A stretch of DNA of 64,000 nucleotides from Bacteroides pyogenes DSM 20611 = JCM 6294 (lineage in GTDB: Bacteria > Bacteroidota > Bacteroidia > Bacteroidales > Bacteroidaceae), in NCBI RefSeq assembly GCF_000428105.1, contig NZ_KE386623.1:72670-136669 (forward strand), read 5' to 3'. Below are positions 19,095 to 28,844 of the stretch, one piece after another. The notes below the pieces were generated by a model. It saw only the letters and a program-made list of their open reading frames with translations. It ran no database searches and was not told the origin of the DNA. The stretch's first letter is position 1. Every line of letters begins with the position of its first letter. The translations under genes and the position numbers were made by a program.

Positions 19095-20465
19095 TTATTT
19101 GGATAAGTCGCCTATCTGATTCAGACTCTTTTGTATGTCTTCATCAGAAAGTGAGTAATTGATCAGATCGCCCGAGAGATATTTGTCGTAAGAAGCCATG
19201 TCGATAAGCCCGTGTCCGGAGAGATTGAAAAGGATGACTTTTTCTTCTCCCGTTTCTTTGCATTTGTTTGCTTCGCGGATGGCGGATGCAATGGCGTGGC
19301 AAGATTCCGGAGCCGGAATAATTCCTTCCATCTGGGCAAACAGGTATCCGGCTTCGAATGATTCCAATTGAGGAATATCGGTAGCTTCCATCAGACCGTC
19401 TTTCAGCAATTGAGAAACAATAACGCCTGCGCCGTGATAACGGAGACCACCGGCATGAACATGAGCCGGAGAGAAGTTATGTCCCAATGTGAACATCGGA
19501 AGTAAAGGAGTATATCCGGCTTCATCACCGAAATCGTATTGGAATTTTCCTCTTGTCAGTTTAGGGCAGGAAGCAGGTTCTGCTGCGATGAATCGGGTCT
19601 TTTTGCCGTTCAGGATGTTGTGTCTCATGAAAGGGAAAGAGATTCCGCCAAAGTTTGAACCGCCGCCGAAACATCCGATCACCATATCCGGATATTCGCC
19701 TGCCATCTCCATTTGTTTTTCGGCTTCCAAGCCGATTACTGTTTGATGCAGGGTAACGTGGCTGAGTACCGATCCCAGTGTGTATTTGCAATTGGGAGTG
19801 ACACGTGCCAATTCGATGGCTTCCGAGATAGCTGTTCCCAGTGACCCCTGATAATTGGGATGAGCAGTCAGAATGTTTTTGCCCGCGCGTGTAGACATGG
19901 AAGGCGACGGAGTGACTTGCGCTCCGAAAGTTTGCATGATGCTGCGGCGGTAGGGTTTTTGCTCATAACTGATTTTTACTTGGTAAACGGCTGCTTCCAA
20001 ACCGAATACTTTAGCCGCATAGGAGAGGGCGGCTCCCCATTGTCCGGCTCCTGTTTCGGTGGTGATGTTCGTCACCCCTTCTTGTTTGCAGTAATAAGCC
20101 TGTGCCAATGCCGAGTTCAGTTTGTGTGAACCGATGGGGCTGACACTTTCATTTTTAAAATAGATATGTGCAGGAGTGCCAAGTGCTTTTTCCAATCCAT
20201 AAGCACGTACGAGTGGGGTGCTGCGATAATATTTATACATTTCACGCACTTCTTCAGGAATTTCAATCCAGGCATCAGTCTGATTTAGTTCCTGACGGCA
20301 CAGCTCTTCGGCGAAGATGGGATACATATCTTCAGCCTTCAACGGTTGTTTGGTTGTCGGATGCAACGGAGGCATCGGCTTGTTTACCATGTCGGCTTGT
20401 ATATTATACCAGTAATGCGGAATTTCTTCTTCAGGCAGAATATACCTTTTTTTCTTGTCACTCAT
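19095..20465 (-). CDS. trpB: Tryptophan synthase beta-like protein, TrpB2 class
   Basis: A 456-residue fold-type II PLP enzyme. Lys115 in IGSHKLNSA is the expected Schiff-base lysine, GAGQWG follows, and CFGGGSNFGG is the phosphate-binding glycine loop. The length (about 450 rather than 400) and the long N-terminal extension (IPHYWYNIQADMVNKP) mark the TrpB2 subgroup, which usually works without the TrpA subunit. It would condense indole and serine to tryptophan, perhaps for indole salvage. No trpA or other trp gene is adjacent. A -7-like element, TAATTTTG, is at 20497-20504 on the minus strand. Confidence 0.9.
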   Translation of the reverse strand: MSDKKKRYILPEEEIPHYWYNIQADMVNKPMPPLHPTTKQPLKAEDMYPIFAEELCRQELNQTDAWIEIPEEVREMYKYYRSTPLVRAYGLEKALGTPAHIYFKNESVSPIGSHKLNSALAQAYYCKQEGVTNITTETGAGQWGAALSYAAKVFGLEAAVYQVKISYEQKPYRRSIMQTFGAQVTPSPSMSTRAGKNILTAHPNYQGSLGTAISEAIELARVTPNCKYTLGSVLSHVTLHQTVIGLEAEKQMEMAGEYPDMVIGCFGGGSNFGGISFPFMRHNILNGKKTRFIAAEPASCPKLTRGKFQYDFGDEAGYTPLLPMFTLGHNFSPAHVHAGGLRYHGAGVIVSQLLKDGLMEATDIPQLESFEAGYLFAQMEGIIPAPESCHAIASAIREANKCKETGEEKVILFNLSGHGLIDMASYDKYLSGDLINYSLSDEDIQKSLNQIGDLSK

Positions 20466-20496
20466 AGCTAATCTTTGTTTTTCTAAAATTTGCCGT

Positions 20497-20504
20497 CAAA
20501 ATTA
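20497..20504 (-). promoter_or_regulatory. Candidate promoter -7 element of trpB2
   Basis: TAATTTTG on the minus strand fits TAnnTTTG about 32 bases before the trpB2 start. No TTTG -33 box is obvious. Confidence 0.4.
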
Positions 20505-20568
20505 GACAAAAAAATAAGAATCAGATAGTTTTATGATTAAAGAATAGGTTTTGTTATTTGATTTTTGC

Positions 20569-20576
20569 TATTTTTG
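20569..20576 (+). promoter_or_regulatory. Candidate promoter -7 element of the small lipoprotein gene
   Basis: TATTTTTG matches TAnnTTTG; a TTTTG stands 15 bases upstream (20549-20553), a little close for a -33 box. The start codon at 20604 would leave a leader of about 20 bases. Confidence 0.45.
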
Positions 20577-20603
20577 CGTTTGATATCAATACATAGAGTC
20601 AGG

Positions 20604-21173
20604 ATGAAAAAGGTTATTTGCATACTTGGTTTGTCGTTGTCGTTTATTGCGGCGGCTTGTAGCAGTAAAGGAGGAAGTGCTAAGGAAATCTCGAACATTA
20701 CAGGAATGGATTCTGTAGATGCCGACGGATTGCAGCGTATGCAGGTTTCTACGGTCGAGACCCGGATTAACTTCAAAGATAAAGAATATCGTTCGGTAGT
20801 TTCGCGTATGCCCGACGAAACCCTTCCGCATGTGACTAATGACATGGGAGATATTTATGTAGACAATAAGATTACGTTGAAGCTGACGCGAAGTGGTGAA
20901 ACGGTGTTGAACAAGACGTTTACAAAAGCTGATTTTGCGTCTGTAGTTGAGCTTGATTTTTTGAAAAAATCTATTTTGGAAGGACTTGTATTCGATAAAA
21001 CAACTTCGCATGGCATTGTTTATGCCGCCAGTGTCTGTTATCCTCAGACCGATTTGTATGTCCCGCTTTCCATTATTGTTACCCCTGATGGCAAGATGAG
21101 TATTGAAAGGGTGGAATCGCTGGAGGAAGCTTACAATGAAAAACGGGAGAATAATGGTATCATCTCCCGTTGA
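20604..21173 (+). CDS. Small lipoprotein, probably DUF4738 family
   Basis: A 189-residue lipoprotein starting at the ATG at 20604 (MKKVICILGL). The upstream in-frame codons overlap the promoter and are unlikely to be translated. The signal peptide ends in the lipobox AAACS. The mature protein has no enzymatic motif; its length and lines such as DIYVDNKITLKL resemble DUF4738 lipoproteins of Bacteroidota, whose function is unknown. It is transcribed alone, divergently from trpB2 and convergently with sdaA. The last codons overlap an ACGGGAG/CTCCCGT hairpin, without a strong T-run. Confidence 0.75.
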   Translation: MKKVICILGLSLSFIAAACSSKGGSAKEISNITGMDSVDADGLQRMQVSTVETRINFKDKEYRSVVSRMPDETLPHVTNDMGDIYVDNKITLKLTRSGETVLNKTFTKADFASVVELDFLKKSILEGLVFDKTTSHGIVYAASVCYPQTDLYVPLSIIVTPDGKMSIERVESLEEAYNEKRENNGIISR

Positions 21174-21363
21174 GAACTGAATGAAGTTGTGAAACATTTC
21201 TCCGCTGGCATAGCGCATAATAATATGTCTTACTTTGGCTCTTTTCGTATATTTACGTTCTATATTTGTGATACGTTTTACCTCTCTTCCATATTCATGC
21301 GGATGGTTTGGGGTGAAATATATGTTTATCCAATAGGTTCTTTATTCTTTGATATATTGCAGA

Positions 21364-22572
21364 TTACATTTGCTGATAATCTTTTGCCAGCCCTCCTTCG
21401 CTGGTTTCTTTGTAGAGTGACGGAAGGTCATGCCCGGTCTGTTTCATAACTTGAACTACCTTGTCGAAAGAAACACGATGCATCCCGTCGGTGAAAGCCG
21501 AATAGAGATTTGCGTCCAAAGCACGGGCGGCAGCATAAGCATTACGCTCAATACAAGGTATCTGAACCAGTCCGCATACCGGATCACAAGTCATTCCGAG
21601 ATGATGCTCCAATCCCATTTCCGCAGCATATTCGATTTGTGCAGGACTGCCTCCGAACAACTGATTCGCAGCTGCTGAAGCCATAGCGCAAGCTACGCCG
21701 ACTTCTCCTTGACAGCCCACTTCGGCTCCGGAGATGGATGCGTTGTGCTTGACGATATTCCCCACCAAGCCCGCTGTAGCCAATGCACGCAATATGCGCA
21801 TGTCACTAAACTCCCGGCTTTGTTGCAAATGATAAAGCACTGCCGGCATTACTCCGCAAGAACCGCAAGTGGGAGCAGTGACGATTTTACCACCGGAAGC
21901 ATTCTCTTCGCTTACCGCCAATGCATAGGCAAAGACGAGCCCTCGTGAACGTAGCGACTGTTTGAATCCTGTTGCACGGATATAATAGGTTGAGGCTTTA
22001 CGTCGCAGGTTTAAGGGACCCGGTAATACCCCTTCCGCTTCCAAACCTCGATGAATGGCTTCTTTCATTGTACTCCATACTTCTGCCAGATAATCCCATA
22101 TATCTTCCTCCTCGCATTGTTTCACGTATTCCCAATAGCTTCTACCCGTTTGTTCGCACCAGCCCAATATTTCGGTCATAAGATGCATATCATATACTTC
22201 AGGGCTTTCGATAGTCGATGTTTCATTGTTTTCTGCAAGAGCGCCTCCTCCGATGCTATAAACAGTCCAGTTTCCCAACAGCTTATGATTGGCGTTGAAT
22301 GCTGCAAAAGTCATTGCATTGGGGTGAAAAGGCAGGAAAACTTTCGGTTGCCATACGATTTCTACCGGTGCCGTAGGTTGTAATGTGTCGATGATCGCCA
22401 CATCCGTCATGTGCCCTTGTCCGGTAGCGGCCAGACTTCCGTAGAGTGTAACTTTGAATGAAGCGGCGTCGGGATAACGCGTGAGAAAAGTTTCTGCAGC
22501 TTTGCGAGGTCCCATAGTGTGGCTGCTCGATGGGCCTGTTCCTATGCGATATAGTTCTTTGATTGATTTCAT
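21364..22572 (-). CDS. sdaA: L-serine ammonia-lyase, single-chain iron-sulfur type
   Basis: A 402-residue L-serine dehydratase converting serine to pyruvate and ammonia. The N-terminal beta domain begins [22 protein letters not shown], as usual. The alpha domain holds the cysteines expected for the [4Fe-4S] cluster, in [12 protein letters not shown] and [14 protein letters not shown]. It follows corA after 18 bp on the same strand and may share its transcript. The length is normal for the fused one-chain form. Confidence 0.93.
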   Translation of the reverse strand: MKSIKELYRIGTGPSSSHTMGPRKAAETFLTRYPDAASFKVTLYGSLAATGQGHMTDVAIIDTLQPTAPVEIVWQPKVFLPFHPNAMTFAAFNANHKLLGNWTVYSIGGGALAENNETSTIESPEVYDMHLMTEILGWCEQTGRSYWEYVKQCEEEDIWDYLAEVWSTMKEAIHRGLEAEGVLPGPLNLRRKASTYYIRATGFKQSLRSRGLVFAYALAVSEENASGGKIVTAPTCGSCGVMPAVLYHLQQSREFSDMRILRALATAGLVGNIVKHNASISGAEVGCQGEVGVACAMASAAANQLFGGSPAQIEYAAEMGLEHHLGMTCDPVCGLVQIPCIERNAYAAARALDANLYSAFTDGMHRVSFDKVVQVMKQTGHDLPSLYKETSEGGLAKDYQQM

Positions 22573-22590
22573 GTTTTAATAGGGTGTTTG

Positions 22591-23664
22591 TTAATACCAT
22601 TTCTTTTTTCTAAAGTATATGAATACAATTACTCCGATGATAAGCATTAATATCCAGGCGAATAAATAACCGTGTTTCCAATTGAGTTCGGGCATGTTTT
22701 CGAAATTCATGCCCCATACTCCTGCCAGAAATGTAAGCGGAATGAAAATAGTAGATACAATGGTAAGACGTTTCATTATATCGTTCATTCGCAAATCGTT
22801 GTTGGAAATATAAAGGTCGACTAAAGAAGAGAGAGTTTCTCTACAAATTTCAATGGTTTGAAGTACAAATTGCAAATGATCGTTTACGTCATTGAAAAAA
22901 ATACGATTGGCTTTATGTATAAGCAGATTTTCGGTGCGTAATAATCTAACGTATTGTTCTTTGAGCGGTAAAACCGTTTTTTTTATCATCATATATTCAC
23001 GGCGAAGTGTTTGAATCTGGATTCCAATTTTATTCTCACCGGTAATATTGAGCATTTCTTCTTCCAAATCTTCAAGAGCATCCTCGATGAACGAGACTGT
23101 GGAAATATAGTTGCTCATTACGCTGTTCAGAAGTACACTGAATAGATAGTCACTTTGCCGTTGCCTTATTTTGAGAATATCGTTTCGTAAAGCGTTGATT
23201 ACATCGTCGAAAAAATCTGTTTCTTCTTCCAAAAAAGTCAGAATAAAGTTGTTTCCTAAAATAATGCAGACCTGTTGTTGAAGCTTTTCCTTTTCTTCTC
23301 CTTCTTGTATATCTTTGTTTCCATCATTTTTTTTCTTTTCAATTTTGAATATTTTTAATATCAAGACAATATGCTTTTCGCTTTCTTCTATTTTAGTGGG
23401 ATGATTTGCATTAAGAATATCTTGTAAAGTGAGAAAGTTTATTTCAAAACGTTCACAAATCTGTCGGATGATTTCAGTATTGTTCATTCCGTGTATCTGC
23501 AACCAGTTAATCTGTTCTTCATCTAAAGTTGCGTCAAGTGCTTGCAGGCTGCTTCCGTTAGCTTCCTCCATTTTAATAGCGCTATATGTGCAGAGATGAA
23601 GATGCGTAGGGGTAGTGCTTTCCCCTGTATAGATAAGCTTTTCACTCAAGAGGTTGTTGTTCAT
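22591..23664 (-). CDS. corA: CorA family magnesium/cobalt transporter
   Basis: A 357-residue inner-membrane channel protein. A long cytoplasmic N-terminal domain (about 1-290) precedes two transmembrane helices at the C-terminus; the GMN signature (WGMNFENMPEL) closes the first helix and a lysine-rich tail (YFRKKKWY) ends the protein. It should mediate Mg2+/Co2+ uptake. I chose the ATG at 23664 (MNNNLLSEKL) rather than an upstream non-ATG codon. It lies between mutS2 (117 bp) and sdaA (18 bp), all on the minus strand, so the three may form a loose operon. Confidence 0.92.
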   Translation of the reverse strand: MNNNLLSEKLIYTGESTTPTHLHLCTYSAIKMEEANGSSLQALDATLDEEQINWLQIHGMNNTEIIRQICERFEINFLTLQDILNANHPTKIEESEKHIVLILKIFKIEKKKNDGNKDIQEGEEKEKLQQQVCIILGNNFILTFLEEETDFFDDVINALRNDILKIRQRQSDYLFSVLLNSVMSNYISTVSFIEDALEDLEEEMLNITGENKIGIQIQTLRREYMMIKKTVLPLKEQYVRLLRTENLLIHKANRIFFNDVNDHLQFVLQTIEICRETLSSLVDLYISNNDLRMNDIMKRLTIVSTIFIPLTFLAGVWGMNFENMPELNWKHGYLFAWILMLIIGVIVFIYFRKKKWY

Positions 23665-23781
23665 ATTCTTTGTCAGTTTTGCAGATATTTCTTTAAAATA
23701 GGAGCGAGGCTTGTTGTGTCTTACGAGCAAAGTTAGTTGTTTTTATCATCAGAACAAGGAGTTCTGATGAAATATTTCAAG

Positions 23782-26277
23782 TTACTCTAAATCGACTATT
23801 GTAATTCCCGCTCCTCCGAATTGTACATGCTCGTCTGAAAAATGCCGGATACCTTGTACTGTTGACAGATATTCGCGGATGAGAGTGCGTAAAATGCCCG
23901 TTCCTGTGCCGTGAAGAATGCGTACGCGGTCCATGCCGATTAGAATGGCATCGTCGATAAAATAAGTGACGGCTTGTAAGGCTTCGTCTCCACGCATCCC
24001 TCGAACATCGATATCTTGCTTGAAGCTAAGTTTCTTTTCATACATCTGATCGTGTGTTTGCGTACTGATAAAAGTACTTTTGGCAATTCCTTCGGTTTTG
24101 GGTATGGTTTGCGTACGTTCCAGGCGCTCGGTCTTTACAGTGGTTTTAATACTTCCGAAAACTACTATGGCATTCTTCCCATTTATTTCCATCACTTGCC
24201 CAATGCTGGTTTGTCCCTTTATTTTTACGTATTCGCCGACACTGATGGAATTGGGCTTGGCAATAACGACTGTGGATGGCGCTCCCGGGCGGGGAGCGTT
24301 TTTCTTGTTTTTCTTCCGCTCTTGTTTTTCTTTCAGCCTTTCCATCTTACGCGCGATTTTCTCCTCCAGCTCTTTGGAAGCAATCGTCTCCAGCGAAGTG
24401 CGGAAATCGTTTAACTCTTGTCGCGCCATTCTGGTTTTTTCTTTCTCAGCTTGAGCTTCTTTGATGGTACGAATTGTATTCTCAATGCGCGCGTTCGATT
24501 CCTGCAACATTCGTTCCGCTTCTTCTTTTGCCTGACGGATGATTTCTTTTCGTGATTTTTGCAATTCTTCCATCTCCTTTTGGTAACGAGCAATCGTTTC
24601 CTCCATTTGCTTTTCCCGTTGCCGAATCGTTTGGCGCTTTCCTTCCCAGTAACGTTTGTCGCGTACGATGTCCTGCAGATATTTATCGGCATTGATATAT
24701 TCACTGCCCACGATTTCAGATGCGTCTGAAATGACTTCCTCCGGCAATCCTATCTTTCGTGCTATTTCCACTGCGAACGAACTGCCCGGATTCCCTATTT
24801 GCAGTTGAAAGAGAGCTTGCATTAAATGCCGGTCGTATAACATTGCTCCGTTAACCACTCCTTCATGATCTTCGGCAAAATGTTTTAGATTTTGATAGTG
24901 AGTCGTAATCACTCCGAATGTTTGTTTCTCGTTGAAACGTTTCAAAACAGCTTCGGCGATAGCGCCGCCTATCTGCGGTTCTGTCCCCCCTCCGAACTCA
25001 TCGATCAGTATCAAGCTGCTTTCGTTGCAGTGTTTCATCATCATTTTCATGTTGGTGAGGTGCGAGGAATAAGTACTCAAATCATCTTCGATAGACTGTT
25101 CATCGCCAATGTCGATGAATATGCTGCTGAATATGCCGGCGCGGCTGCGTTCGTGTACGGGGATCAACATTCCGCACTGCAACATATATTGTAGCAAGCC
25201 GACTGTTTTCAGGCAGACAGACTTCCCTCCGGCATTCGGTCCGGAAATAATAAGGATGCGTTGCTTTCGGTTGAGTTCTATATCCAGGGGGACCACTTTC
25301 TTACTATGTTTTGCCAATGACATTTGAAGCAAAGGATGTACTGCCATTGTCCAATCTATTAAGCGGTTGTTTTCTATTGCCGGTTTTAAACTTCCCGTTT
25401 GTATAGCAAAAAAACTTTTGGCGCGGATGAAGTCTATTTCTGCCAGAAACTCATACGACTGTAGAATCTCGGGGATGGCAGGGCGCAAAATATTTGAGAG
25501 TTCGGTTAAAATGCGAATGATTTCCCGTCGTTCGTCTCCCTCCAATTCCCTGATGCGATTGTTGGCTTCCACTACTTCCGCCGGTTCTATGAAGACGGTC
25601 TTCCCGCTGGCAGATTCATCGTGAACGATTCCTTTTATCTTTCGTTTAAGTCCCGGGGCAACAGGAATAACCAGGCGGCCGTCACGCAGAGTCGGAGCGA
25701 CATCTTTATCCACATATCCTTCCGATTGCGCGTTGCGTAGAATCTGGTTTAGCGAACGGGAAATGCTCCCCATCGTATTGGAGAGCTCGCGTCGTATACG
25801 GGCAAGTTCGGCGGAAGCATTGTCTTTTATCTTTCCATATTTATTAAGAATGCCGTCTATTTTGCCAATCAGTTGGGGAAACACCGCGATATCCCCTGCC
25901 AGCAGCTTTAATGACGGATATGGAGTGTTTTCCTCTTCTTCATTTCGGTTCAGAAAACGCACGATATTCCGAATAGTTTCCAATGATCTCCGCAAATCGA
26001 ACAATTCTTGCTCATCCAGATACATCCCTTCTATTCGTACTCGTTTGAGCGATGGGCGGACATCAAAAAAGAATTGATCGGGGAAACAGTCTTCTTCTCG
26101 GATAATGTGAACGAACTCCGTTACTTGATTTATTTTCTCGTTTATTTCTTCGTATTTTTGAGAGAAGCTCATTTCAGCAACCCGTTCTTCACCCAGAGTG
26201 CTTAGACATTTATCTTTCAGTAATTGCCTGATCTGTTTAAATCCTATTTTATGTTCGAAATTTTGGGGATATATCAT
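23782..26277 (-). CDS. mutS2: MutS2 endonuclease/ATPase
   Basis: An 831-residue MutS2 protein. It has a MutS lever/clamp region, an ABC-type ATPase with Walker A Lys352 (SGPNAGGKS) and the downstream LIDEFGGGTEP Walker B, a long charged coiled coil (about 520-660) and a C-terminal Smr endonuclease domain (about 755-831) with DVRGMRGDEAL and LHGTGTGILR. The lack of the mismatch-recognition domain and the presence of Smr distinguish it from MutS1. Family roles include suppression of homologous recombination and, in other bacteria, rescue of collided ribosomes. A -7-like element lies at 26360-26367. Confidence 0.95.
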   Translation of the reverse strand: MIYPQNFEHKIGFKQIRQLLKDKCLSTLGEERVAEMSFSQKYEEINEKINQVTEFVHIIREEDCFPDQFFFDVRPSLKRVRIEGMYLDEQELFDLRRSLETIRNIVRFLNRNEEEENTPYPSLKLLAGDIAVFPQLIGKIDGILNKYGKIKDNASAELARIRRELSNTMGSISRSLNQILRNAQSEGYVDKDVAPTLRDGRLVIPVAPGLKRKIKGIVHDESASGKTVFIEPAEVVEANNRIRELEGDERREIIRILTELSNILRPAIPEILQSYEFLAEIDFIRAKSFFAIQTGSLKPAIENNRLIDWTMAVHPLLQMSLAKHSKKVVPLDIELNRKQRILIISGPNAGGKSVCLKTVGLLQYMLQCGMLIPVHERSRAGIFSSIFIDIGDEQSIEDDLSTYSSHLTNMKMMMKHCNESSLILIDEFGGGTEPQIGGAIAEAVLKRFNEKQTFGVITTHYQNLKHFAEDHEGVVNGAMLYDRHLMQALFQLQIGNPGSSFAVEIARKIGLPEEVISDASEIVGSEYINADKYLQDIVRDKRYWEGKRQTIRQREKQMEETIARYQKEMEELQKSRKEIIRQAKEEAERMLQESNARIENTIRTIKEAQAEKEKTRMARQELNDFRTSLETIASKELEEKIARKMERLKEKQERKKNKKNAPRPGAPSTVVIAKPNSISVGEYVKIKGQTSIGQVMEINGKNAIVVFGSIKTTVKTERLERTQTIPKTEGIAKSTFISTQTHDQMYEKKLSFKQDIDVRGMRGDEALQAVTYFIDDAILIGMDRVRILHGTGTGILRTLIREYLSTVQGIRHFSDEHVQFGGAGITIVDLE

Positions 26278-26359
26278 TATTATACTACTTTAATAGTTGC
26301 TATACGTTCTGCGTCAGATTGTTTACTTATTTATCTCTGTTAAGATTCTAAGTAGCTTG

Positions 26360-26367
26360 CAAAAATA
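26360..26367 (-). promoter_or_regulatory. Candidate promoter -7 element of mutS2
   Basis: TATTTTTG on the minus strand matches TAnnTTTG. It would start a leader of about 75 bases before the mutS2 start at 26277. It is back to back with the tRNA promoter on the other strand. Confidence 0.4.
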
Positions 26368-26398
26368 CAATTTATTTCCAAAAAAATGGATGAAAACA

Positions 26399-26429
26399 TT
26401 TGTATATTTAAAAAGGATTCGTACCTTTG
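26399..26429 (+). promoter_or_regulatory. Promoter of tRNA-Ser
   Basis: TTTG (26399-26402), then 19 bases, then TACCTTTG (26422-26429): a full match to the Bacteroides -33/-7 consensus at normal spacing, about 40 bases before the tRNA. Confidence 0.8.
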
Positions 26430-26469
26430 CACCGCTTTTAAAAGAAAGCGCTTCCGATCGGGAAGCCTT

Positions 26470-26557
26470 GGAGAGGTGGCAGAGTGGTCGATTGCGGCGG
26501 TCTTGAAAACCGTTGTACCGCGAGGTACCCGGGGTTCGAATCCCTGTCTCTCCGCCA
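26470..26557 (+). tRNA. tRNA-Ser (UGA anticodon)
   Basis: An 88-nt class II tRNA. The acceptor stem GGAGAGG pairs with TCTCTCC and is followed by discriminator G and an encoded CCA. The anticodon loop CTTGAAA has anticodon TGA at 26504-26506; the T-arm is GGTTCGAATCC. The long variable arm (TGTACCGCGAGGTACC) is typical of tRNA-Ser. It has its own promoter and a terminator at 26592. No integrated element or att duplication is seen at its 3' end. Confidence 0.97.
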
Positions 26558-26591
26558 GTAAATGTTGAATACCAATAATTTACAGAATTAA

Positions 26592-26634
26592 CGCCCGGTT
26601 TTACTTCGAGAAATGTAAAGCCGGGTGTTTTATT
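26592..26634 (+). terminator. Intrinsic terminator after tRNA-Ser
   Basis: A 13-bp stem, CGCCCGGTTTTAC with GTAAAGCCGGGTG (two G-T pairs), loop of about 10, followed by TTTTATTT. Confidence 0.75.
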
Positions 26635-26736
26635 TAAAAGAGTTATGAATGTACTATTTTTAGCTTGAGCTATTGTTTCGATGAAATGAGTACGCGATTT
26701 TCCTTCAGTAAGATCTATTTCGAATATTTTTCTCTT

Positions 26737-28146
26737 CTAATATTTGATTTTCTGTTTGTATACTTCGTATCTTGACCTGATGTCACGTACAAAATTGTAT
26801 GTCTCTATACCCCGGAAATATCCGTTCTTACAGACAGGATCGTTGAAGTATTCTTCACTGCTTTTAAGCAAGATGTAGTTTTCCACATTATCTTTCCAGA
26901 TATATTTATTTTTCCCATACTTATCAGCCAGAGCCATAGCGTCATAAATATGCCCTAAACCGGCATTGTATGAAGCCAGAATAAAGTTTAGCCGCTCTTC
27001 TTTATCTTTTACGACCCTTAAGCTACGGTCGGTGGAGGCTATGTATTTGACTGCCGCCTTAATACTTTCTTCGGCATTTTGCTCTTTCCCTTGAGGCACT
27101 CCCATCGCTCTTGCTGTTGCAGGCATAAGTTGCATCAGTCCTTTGGCGCCTGCCCAGGAAACCACCGTAGTGTCGAAGTTTGATTCGGTATATGCCAAAG
27201 AAGCGAGCATACGCCAATCCCAGTCAATTTCCTTGGCATATTTTTTAAATAGACCGTCGAAATGTGATATTTTCCCTTTTTCCAAAGATAGGATGGGTGA
27301 ATGCGGAGCTGTTTTACTGTTCTCGAAATAACGCTTCATACTTGCCGTATATGCAGGAGAAGCCATGTTTTCTTTCTGCCATTGGTCGGCGGCTTCGGCT
27401 AACTTCGGGCAATCCCTGCGCACTGCCCAAGAAGAACGCTGATCGAAGCTGATGGAAAGATTTATGTTTAGATTGGGGTAGTAGGTCTTGTTCAATTTTG
27501 CAATATCATTATCGGCTACCGTGTATGATATTTTCCCTTGAGCAACTTGTGTTATCAATTCTTCCGATGTAATACTGTCACTGCTTACTTTATGAATATG
27601 GATCCCACCTCCTAATTCTTTGTTCAGATTGTTCAGACGGTCATAAAATCTTCCGGGTTTTACGTATACGTCTTTTCCTACAAGATCGGTAACATCCTTT
27701 AGTAACGGATATTTCCCGTTTGCCTGCTGTATGATGACCTGATGAGTAATTACGTCTTCACCGCAAAACAAAAGGCTGTCTTTCCACTCTTTGGTAATGG
27801 GTAGGTTGTAGGCAATCATGTCTCCTTCGCCTGCAATAAGTTTTTCAATAAGCTCTTGAACGTTATTGGCTACTTTAATCTTGAGGTTGAGGCCAAGGCT
27901 TTTCGCAAATTGTTCGCTCAGTTCGTACTGGAATCCCATTTCCTGACCTCGGTATATGAAATAAGAAGTAGAACTGTAGAGTGTTAGCACCACCAACTCA
28001 CCGCTATCTTTAATCTGTGGAAGATCGTGTGCCGTTTGTTTCTCTTTACCGTAATGCTTGTTTCGGCATCCCATGCAGCAGAAAAACAAAAGGCATAGAA
28101 GCATGACAAATGCTTTAGTGCCCTTTTTAAATTTCTTATTTTTCAT
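26737..28146 (-). CDS. mltF: MltF-like membrane-bound lytic murein transglycosylase
   Basis: A 469-residue lipoprotein: the signal segment ends in a Cys-rich stretch (FFCCMGC). The N-terminal half (about 45-275) is a periplasmic solute-binding type 3 domain, and the C-terminal half (about 295-440) is an SLT lysozyme-like domain with catalytic Glu321 in AYTESNF and the GAKGLMQLMPATA motif. This domain order is that of MltF, which cleaves peptidoglycan to 1,6-anhydromuropeptides, the binding domain acting as an allosteric sensor. It overlaps the 3' end of udk by 11 bp and is therefore co-transcribed with it. Confidence 0.92.
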   Translation of the reverse strand: MKNKKFKKGTKAFVMLLCLLFFCCMGCRNKHYGKEKQTAHDLPQIKDSGELVVLTLYSSTSYFIYRGQEMGFQYELSEQFAKSLGLNLKIKVANNVQELIEKLIAGEGDMIAYNLPITKEWKDSLLFCGEDVITHQVIIQQANGKYPLLKDVTDLVGKDVYVKPGRFYDRLNNLNKELGGGIHIHKVSSDSITSEELITQVAQGKISYTVADNDIAKLNKTYYPNLNINLSISFDQRSSWAVRRDCPKLAEAADQWQKENMASPAYTASMKRYFENSKTAPHSPILSLEKGKISHFDGLFKKYAKEIDWDWRMLASLAYTESNFDTTVVSWAGAKGLMQLMPATARAMGVPQGKEQNAEESIKAAVKYIASTDRSLRVVKDKEERLNFILASYNAGLGHIYDAMALADKYGKNKYIWKDNVENYILLKSSEEYFNDPVCKNGYFRGIETYNFVRDIRSRYEVYKQKIKY

Positions 28147-28753
28147 TTTTTAGGTGCTTCTTGATATACATTGTTAATATATCAACGGCTATTTTATTGT
28201 TACCGCCTTCGGGAATAATAAGGTCTGCGTATCTTTTGCATGGTTCGATGAATTGCAGATGCATCGGCTTTAAGACCCTTGTGTATCGTTCCATGACGGC
28301 TTCGGCTGTTCGTCCGCGTTCTACAACATCTCTTTGAATGACTCGAATCAAACGTTCGTCCGGATCGGCATCTACAAATATTTTAAGATCCATCATGCTG
28401 CGTAGTTTTTTATCGCACAGAGCGAGGATGCCTTCAATGATGATAACTTCACGCGGTTCGATGTGAATAGTTTTGGATTGACGTGTACAAGTCAGATAGG
28501 AATAAGTGGGCTGTTCAATGCTTTTTCCCTCTTTTAACATTCCCACGTGTTTAGAGAGCAGACTCCATTCAAAAGCGTCCGGATGGTCGAAATTGATATT
28601 TTGACGTTCATCGACGGGGACATGACTGCTGTCTTTATAGTATGAATCTTGGGGTAATAAGACAACCTCTCCTGCGGAGAGGCTGTCGATTATTTTTCTT
28701 ACAACGGTGGTTTTTCCCGATCCTGTTCCACCGGCTATTCCTATTATTAACAT
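28136..28753 (-). CDS. udk: Uridine kinase
   Basis: A 205-residue P-loop kinase. Walker A GGTGSGKTT occupies residues 8-16; LPQDSYYKDSS and the NFDHPDAF motif are diagnostic of uridine/cytidine kinases, which phosphorylate uridine to UMP using a nucleoside triphosphate. It is the first gene of a two-gene operon with the mltF-like gene. Its promoter at 28811-28841 lies back to back with the promoter of the Dabb gene. Confidence 0.95.
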   Translation of the reverse strand: MLIIGIAGGTGSGKTTVVRKIIDSLSAGEVVLLPQDSYYKDSSHVPVDERQNINFDHPDAFEWSLLSKHVGMLKEGKSIEQPTYSYLTCTRQSKTIHIEPREVIIIEGILALCDKKLRSMMDLKIFVDADPDERLIRVIQRDVVERGRTAEAVMERYTRVLKPMHLQFIEPCKRYADLIIPEGGNNKIAVDILTMYIKKHLKNEK

Positions 28754-28784
28754 CTCTTTATAATGTAATTTGAACTAAATGGAG

Positions 28785-28792
28785 TATTTTTG
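28785..28792 (+). promoter_or_regulatory. Candidate promoter -7 element of the Dabb-dsbD operon
   Basis: TATTTTTG matches TAnnTTTG, about 53 bases before the start codon at 28845. The nearest TTTG (28769-28772) is only 12 bases upstream. Confidence 0.45.
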
Positions 28793-28810
28793 CGTCATTT
28801 AAATATGTTA

Positions 28811-28841
28811 CAAATATAGAAACAATTCATTAAACTAGCAA
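28811..28841 (-). promoter_or_regulatory. Candidate promoter of udk-mltF
   Basis: On the minus strand TTG (28841-28839), 20 bases, then TATATTTG (28818-28811), matching the Bacteroides consensus. Confidence 0.6.
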
Positions 28842-28844
28842 CGT

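Noticed and set aside
26470..26736. Integration site at tRNA-Ser
   Set aside because: No repeated 3' tRNA end, integrase or change in composition is visible after the gene; ordinary chromosomal genes follow.
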